From assembly GCA_963969595.1 (NCBI GenBank), contig OZ018408.1:46625022-46689021 (forward strand): DNA of 64,000 bases, in the 5' to 3' direction. Under the pieces are notes generated by a model. The model had not been told where the DNA came from and did not search any database. It worked only from the letters and a program-made list of their open reading frames with translations. Below are positions 57,987 to 64,000 of the stretch, piece after piece. Source of the stretch: Neckera pumila. Its lineage: Eukaryota; Streptophyta; Bryopsida; Hypnales; Neckeraceae. Numbering within the stretch: position 1 is the first letter of the stretch; each line of letters begins with the position of its first letter. Made by a program: the position numbers and the translations under genes.

Positions 57987-60900
57987 ATGGGGAAAATGAA
58001 GAGAACTCCTATTCGTCAACAACCACCTATGGAAGAAACTTTGTTGGAGGATGAGGGGTCCGATGACACCGGAGACTTCATGTCAGAGGAAACCATTGTA
58101 TATGCATAGAAAAAATTCAACAAGAAGGATGCTACGTGAAGGGGAAATCCAGTATGTTGACTCCATCAAAATCAGGTCACGCAGGCGAGAAGAGGAAAAG
58201 ATAGCTTGGGTAGTCTACAGCCTTTGCAGTGACTGCTCGGACCACTTCATCTAAGGACAAGGCCCCTGCTGCAAGAAGGAAGAAGGTGACCTCAGCAGCA
58301 CCTACCGACAGCCTTTCTTCAGACTCATCTAATGGTGGTTAGGCTGTTTGTAGTGGTCAGGGTCACGGCAAAGAAGATGTGCAAAGTGAAGATAATGTCG
58401 TCATCACCAGGGCCATTACTCCACCTACCAGAAGAGCAAAGAAAAAAGAGGAGGACTACTCCGAATATGACTGCCGGAAGGAGTTGGCATCACTAGCTGC
58501 CAACTACAAGAGGCCCCCTCTAGCTATGACTTCCCAATATTTTGCGTCTGAATTTGGCCTTCACAATGAAGGAACTAATACCCATAGATTGAAGATTGGA
58601 AAGAATTTAACCTTGGAGGAGGTAGAAGATGTGTTTGGTCCTGAGAAATCTCAAAATGGCTTCTCTTTCATTAACAAATTGAAGCAGTCTCAGCGGAAAG
58701 AGGTAGAAAAGCTGTATTGTGCGTGCTACCAAAAGATGCAGCCATCTACTCTTGTGACAAAGGAGTTTGCCATTGGCTTCATCTTGGAGAAGGTGAAGGA
58801 AGAGAAGGTAAATTGGGCGAAGTTTGCAGCGGAAACAAATGCAATGCAACAAAAGTTGTACTACAGGAGACTGAAGGCTTGCATGCAGCGCCTGGTCGAA
58901 GTACTGGATGTGCCATTGCGTGAGCTGTATGCAGCAGAGGAGTTGCTGGAATATGTAGATGGTCCTATTGAGAAGACTGAAGTTCTGGAAACCTCCGCTG
59001 GAGTTACTATAGGGGGCGCATCAATAGTTGACAGGAAGCCTTCTTTTTTCCTACAACATGATGCAAACACCCATACTCAGGAGGTCATAGCCAGGTACTA
59101 TTTTCTCCCCATTCTTGACTTCTTTCTCATGAAGAATGCAAGTGCAAAAATGTGGAAGAATTATGTGCACACAATGTCCTCTCGGTCCTTTGTACCTGTA
59201 AATGAAATGACATGTGGGCTTTGTGTACAAGACCTTTTTCTTGGAGTCCTTTGGGCATTTGTAACAATCGCTAGCAGTATTATATAGTACAAGATTCGGT
59301 ACGACGAGTGGGTAATAGTGGAATGGATGCTTTGTACGACTTGCTTGATCAAACTTTGGTATTCTGCCCTTCACTTTTGACATAGAAGTACTCATATTGT
59401 TCACAATAGCAGTCGCAAGTGCTCTGATCTGGTACCCTCTATACTAGGTGCTCAAAGTTTTCATTTCTATAGTACAAAGCAGTTATAGTATAGTACAGTA
59501 GGTGTTCATAACAAAAATGTCCTCTCACTGTGAATACTCCGTTGTCCATTTTGGTACACAATGCAACCAATGTAGTGCATGAGATGTTTAAATAGTGCTC
59601 AAACAGAACTTCACTTCAGCATGTACACAGCTTATGTGTCCTCCACCCAATACTTTGTAACAGTTCTAGACTTCCTTAGTACTATCATGATTGTTACGTG
59701 GTGCTACGCTGTACCCGGTGAAGTACTGAACTGTACTGAGAGTATAGTGCCGTGCAGTTCACCTTCTCTACTTTCTCATTTTAGTACTTGTCCTCTGTCC
59801 TTTGCTGTACTTGTCCACTCCTGCTGTGTACCAAAAGTACAAGGTTCCTACTTGACAGTTACGTCTACTCTTAGTAGTATTTCTATGCTATGCAGTTGTA
59901 CGTTCATGTGTGCCTGCAATGCGTTTGTACTCTTCTTCTCTCCTGCTGGTCACTGAAGTGTCTAATGTTCTTCTAGCATTCTGTTCATGATGTGTGCCAT
60001 GTTTGTGTTTCGCAGAAAAGAGAAGGTCATTGAACTTGTCTAGATGCTAAAGGCTGAGGTGGAGCGCTTACAGCAGCAAGTTCAAGACGTCAAGGCCAAG
60101 GGTGGTCAAGCTGCTGTGCAGTGGGAGGCTTCGTTTCACCTCGTGGAGCAGTTCAAGGCATCACTAACGGAGGCGGGAGAGGATTGCAGCATTGTGCTTG
60201 CGGGGGATGACAACTCTCCTACTCCAACTGAAGCGACAATGGCGCCCATTATGAAGATGTTCTCCTCGAATGTGAAGAAATTGTCTGCATTTGCAGTGTC
60301 TAAGAAAGCATTGGAGAGTCAAGTACGTGAAGCCTCTACTGCGCTCAAGGGCAACAACACTTGCCTTCAGACTTTGAAAACATATTTGTTGGACCTCACT
60401 CTAGGGAAGGATACATCCGTCATGTGTCCATGGCTGTCCTATAGCAATGAAGATGTGCTAGTTCCCACGAATGCAGAACCTGTGCTACCGCCAGTTCTAG
60501 AGTGTTGCCTTTGCTTGCAAGGTTTCCTTCATTGGAACAACATTCTATGCCCTTGCACCCATGTTTACCATCCATGGTGCGCATGTCACTGGTTCAAGAG
60601 TAGTGTAGAATGTGCTGTGCCGGAATGTGGTATTGTTCTCCATACGTGGTACAGCAGTTGGGGGTTTGGGCAATACGACAAAATGCACGTTGGCCATGGA
60701 GATGATGTGCAAGAAAGATTGCCCAGCAGTGGAGTCCGGGATCCTCAAAATTCAAGGCAGCGAAAGCCAGTTGTAGGTAATGACGACCTCTAGTTCCTTA
60801 AGTGATTGTCACTAGCGTCCACTTTGAACACATGCAAGGCTACTTTCATTTTGGTGATACTCTTCAAATCATTGTGAATCCTGTACAGAACTACTGTGGT

Positions 60901-62666
60901 CTATATTTTGGAACACTTAATACTGCACTAGTATAGGCTGGCCGCACTTGTAATGCACGAAGTCCATAGTATCTGCCTTCCATATACTGCATCGGTGTCC
61001 CACTTGTACTTGGTGCACCATAAACTGCTTTGGTACTGTATTGTCTTTCTTCTGATTGCATGGCAAAGCCTCTTATGCGTTCTCCAGAAGTACTTGCTCC
61101 TGTACTTGTCTTACTGTTGTCAGTACTATCAACATTGTGCATTACATAGAATATGTTATAAACCACATTAATACCAACCTTCATGAGAACGGGTAGGTCC
61201 TTTGACTTCATATGAACTGTTGTTGCTGATGGTTTCTTTCATTTTTTCACTTCCATACTCATGGCTGCATTTACTCCACTCTCTGTCACTTATGTAGGTT
61301 GCTCCCTAGCAGGTGATGGCGCTCCAACTACATCTGCAACGGACAGCACATTCTTGAAATGCTTTACAAAGGGCAGGAAGGCCATTGTCCCAGAGATCAT
61401 GAACATTGGCAATGATAGATCAGACTTGAATCCTGCGTCTGCACAGCCAGATGTTGATGGTTCCTTTAATGCTTTTGCGTCCCAGCTGTCAACGCAATCT
61501 TCAAATGTCAAGCAAAGTTGCACTGACATGTCGACCTTCAACATGTTAGGTATATAGGAGGCTGCACCAAAGGCAGTTGCAAATGCTAATGCGTTGGAGA
61601 AAAGCACCTCCCCTTTCTCCAGTATCGTTGACAGAACTACAGTTCATTCCACAGGTGTCGCTGTTGAAAACCCTGAAGAACAAAGTGAGGAATTCCAGAT
61701 GCACATTCAGGATGATTGCTTCACAAATGCTGAACCTCTGGAGGATCACGCCCATGCCAATAATATAGAGAATGCTGTTGAAAAAGTCACTTTTCCCGTG
61801 CTTGTAAGTTCAAATTATGTCATTACTGCTGCTACATTTTTTCTTGCATTCCAGAATTGGTTGCACACATTATGTTCACATGTAATCGAAGTTCGAATTT
61901 GCCGTCTCAATGTTAGATGATGCTAATTTCCACTTGCGCTCACCTTCATTGATCCTACATTGGGACCACTTATACATGTTATCCTCTGCAATGAACAAGA
62001 AAAAAATGTAGAATCACCGGGGGCTGCGTTTGTGGTCAACACTAAAAATTTGATGTCGACATCAATATCAGACACTGAGGAAGACCCATATGCTATCACA
62101 TTTGAGACAACATCAAAACAACAGAAAACAAGTGTGGACAACAATGTGATAGTGCCATCTTCTACTGCACCGACAATGATGCTCAGTGGACCTACCACCT
62201 CTGCCGCGTGCCTACAAGTAACGGTTCAGAAAGGTGCGCACTTTTCTAAGCTGCATAACTGTAATTGTAATTGTATCATTTCACCAAACTTGTAGACGTC
62301 CTAGTTTATCTTTGACTGAAGCAACAGTCCTTTCAATATGTAGTTGAGGGAAAAATAGTAGTCATGGTCAATATTGAATACTGCTTTGCTTTACTGAGGT
62401 CTCGCCCCACACGCCCTCAAGTACTGTCGTAGTACTAGAATGCACAGTGCACTTCTACTTTATAGTACTCTTAGTACATGACTAGTTGCTAATTCTGACT
62501 GACATAGTACCACGCATGTGCAGGAAAAGTAGCTGAGGTGCAGGATTCCCCTACTAGAGTCCTCCAAGGTCAACATCATGTAGTAACACCAGGAGCTGAC
62601 AACTCATCACCGGATCATCATGTTGGGTCAAAAACAAAAAAGAGTAAGGTGGGTTCAAAAAAATAA
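57987..62666 (+). pseudogene. Multi-exon RING-H2-like, coiled-coil protein; probably a pseudogene
   Basis: Family not recognised. The start is probably ATG 57987 (MGKMKRTPIRQQPP, then an acidic stretch). Exon 1 ends at 59094 (GCCAG|GTACTA), exon 2 is 60016-60776, exon 3 61313-61803 (alternative start 61298), exon 4 ends 62233, and exon 5 is 62524-62666 with TAA stop and a Lys-rich tail. Exons 1-2, 2-3 and 4-5 join in frame; exon 3-4 does not join cleanly. Exon 1 encodes a charged helical region; exon 2 begins with a coiled coil (AEVERLQQQVQDVK). It ends with a RING-H2-like motif C-x2-C-x13-C-x1-H-x2-H-x2-C-x10-C-x4-C (60508-60635), suggesting an E3 ubiquitin ligase if functional. In-frame TAGs lie at 58107, 58202, 58211, 58340, 60041 and 61555, TGA at 58137, with a likely one-base frameshift near 58153. 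Extra introns could hide some of these. Long open stretches (58379-59094, 60044-60776) suggest recent decay. Confidence 0.6.
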
Positions 62667-62669
62667 GTG

Positions 62670-64000
62670 ACTTGTGCTCAGTAAAATGCCTTTGTCCCCT
62701 GTCCTCCACAGACTCTTCTTGTAGAATGTCCATGTTCATTTTTGTCTATTGGACCATGAACATATTCTTGTATAGTATACTTGGGGCATATGCAGTGGCT
62801 GAGGTCCCATAGGAGTCCCGTGGGACTTAGCCAGTATCACTGGCCTCCTCCACTGCGATTGCCCCACAACGGTTTTACCCTTCATGAAGGAAGCATCTTC
62901 CTTTTGACTTCACGTCATCTGTATAGAGTGCTGGAAGGCCCACGGGAGAGCTATGGGCCTTTGTCAGCAGGGTATGCTGAAGGGGGGCATGTCGGCCTAA
63001 GATTACGAACTATAACTTGGTCCGACAGAAGGGGTCCGAAATAGGAACACAAACATCTGTGTTCTTACATCTAATTTTATGCATGTGGTATGTGGATCCT
63101 ACCTGATTTTTTGATTGCTCTGAACTGACCTCCATGGTGGTGCAGTAGGGCATGCATGAAGAATAAATTGTATTGAAGAATTAACTATGTGGAGAAAGGT
63201 TTCAATGAAAAATAAATATTTTTGTCTATGACTCTAGGAGCAATGTTTTATTTTGGGAGGGGACACAATATTTTGAGGGAATAATAAGTGATTAATTTTC
63301 CTATTTCAATAGATGAAATCATTCAATTGCTACATAGTCTAAGGACAATATCACTCTATTATAGATGATTTTATAATCTATTGAAAAATTATATGCATTT
63401 TAATCCACATATTCATTGCTTAATCCCTATTAGGGTGATTGCACAAAACACATATATTATTGGTTGCATTTTGCAATATTCATGTTTTTTTTCTTAAAAA
63501 ATTCAAAATTTAAAATTCAAATTTAAAAAAAAAATTTAAAAATCATAGCCAATGTATATACCTATAAGATGAGCATAACCACCAAAGGAAAATCATAGAA
63601 AAATTCTTTAAGTAAAACAATTAGAAAAGTGTCAAATTTCAAGAAAACAAAAGCTTTGATGTTTTAATCATTAAAGAAAATGAATAAAATGACAAAATAA
63701 AATAAAAAATGGCCATTTTTAACAATCCTACGGAGACAGTCATTCACTAAAAAAAACACAAAACCAATACTTTACATGAAATTCTACACAGTACATATTG
63801 AATTATTTTAGAAATATTTTAAGCAACAGCTAAATGTCTACTATAAAATCATATATTCTAAATTTCAAATCCATATTCAATAATTTGAGTAGTATTTTGT
63901 TCAAATAAATCCAAAGTTGCCAAACGTAATCAAATTTGGGGGCTAATTTTGAATAGTGTAGCATTTTAAGAAAATTCCAAAAAAAAAATAGGATAAGGTG
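62670..64000. other. Window end, nothing recognised
   Basis: 62781-63044 is a GC-richer patch with an 87-codon frame of no known family. From 63060 the sequence is AT-rich and featureless to the window end. Confidence 0.45.

Noticed and set aside
57987..62666. Reassignment of TAG to an amino acid
   Set aside because: The PSI-like gene ends in TAG right after its conserved domain, so the genome uses the standard code; decay or missed introns explain the stops.
1..64000. CRISPR arrays, tRNA or rRNA genes, organellar DNA
   Set aside because: No regularly spaced repeats, no cloverleaf with A and B boxes recognised by eye, and no organelle genes seen.

Overview
This is nuclear DNA from a land plant. 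Genes are split by many GT-AG introns, one gene belongs to a plant-specific family (PSI/DUF668), another is a eukaryotic multidomain acetyl-CoA carboxylase, and the intergenic DNA is AT-rich and full of short non-coding transposons. A bryophyte or another seed-free plant is my guess from the overall look, not something I could test.

Layout: 1-3.2 kb is repeat DNA with nested miniature transposons. At 3.2-7.8 kb lies an intact PSI1-like gene (CDS 5818-7734) with a GC-richer promoter and a probable 5'UTR intron. From 10 to 31 kb there is a repeat-dense, gene-free tract. It holds many copies of a 0.85-0.93 kb family with ends CCCCTAAAG...CTTTAGGGG flanked by TTAA, a 2.9 kb tandem duplication, a 650 bp foldback, and PIF/Harbinger-, Emigrant- and hAT-like MITEs. 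At 31-44.6 kb lies a complete homomeric acetyl-CoA carboxylase gene. I resolved 29 coding exons that join in frame to 2274 codons plus stop. From 44.6 to 57.2 kb there is again repeat DNA: a decayed Tc1/mariner transposase, a GC-rich island, more TTAA-family elements, a 276 bp tandem duplication and a GC-rich inverted-repeat element. At 57.9-62.7 kb lies a multi-exon gene or pseudogene of unknown family with a C-terminal RING-H2-like motif, interrupted by in-frame TAG codons and with introns unusually rich in GTAC. The last 1.3 kb shows nothing I can name.

The two intact genes are unrelated in function. The carboxylase makes cytosolic malonyl-CoA for fatty-acid elongation and secondary metabolism; the PSI-like protein is a membrane-anchored growth regulator. 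The most unusual content is the TTAA-flanked family. Two nested insertions give internal evidence for a TTAA target-site duplication, the hallmark of piggyBac and Kolobok transposons.
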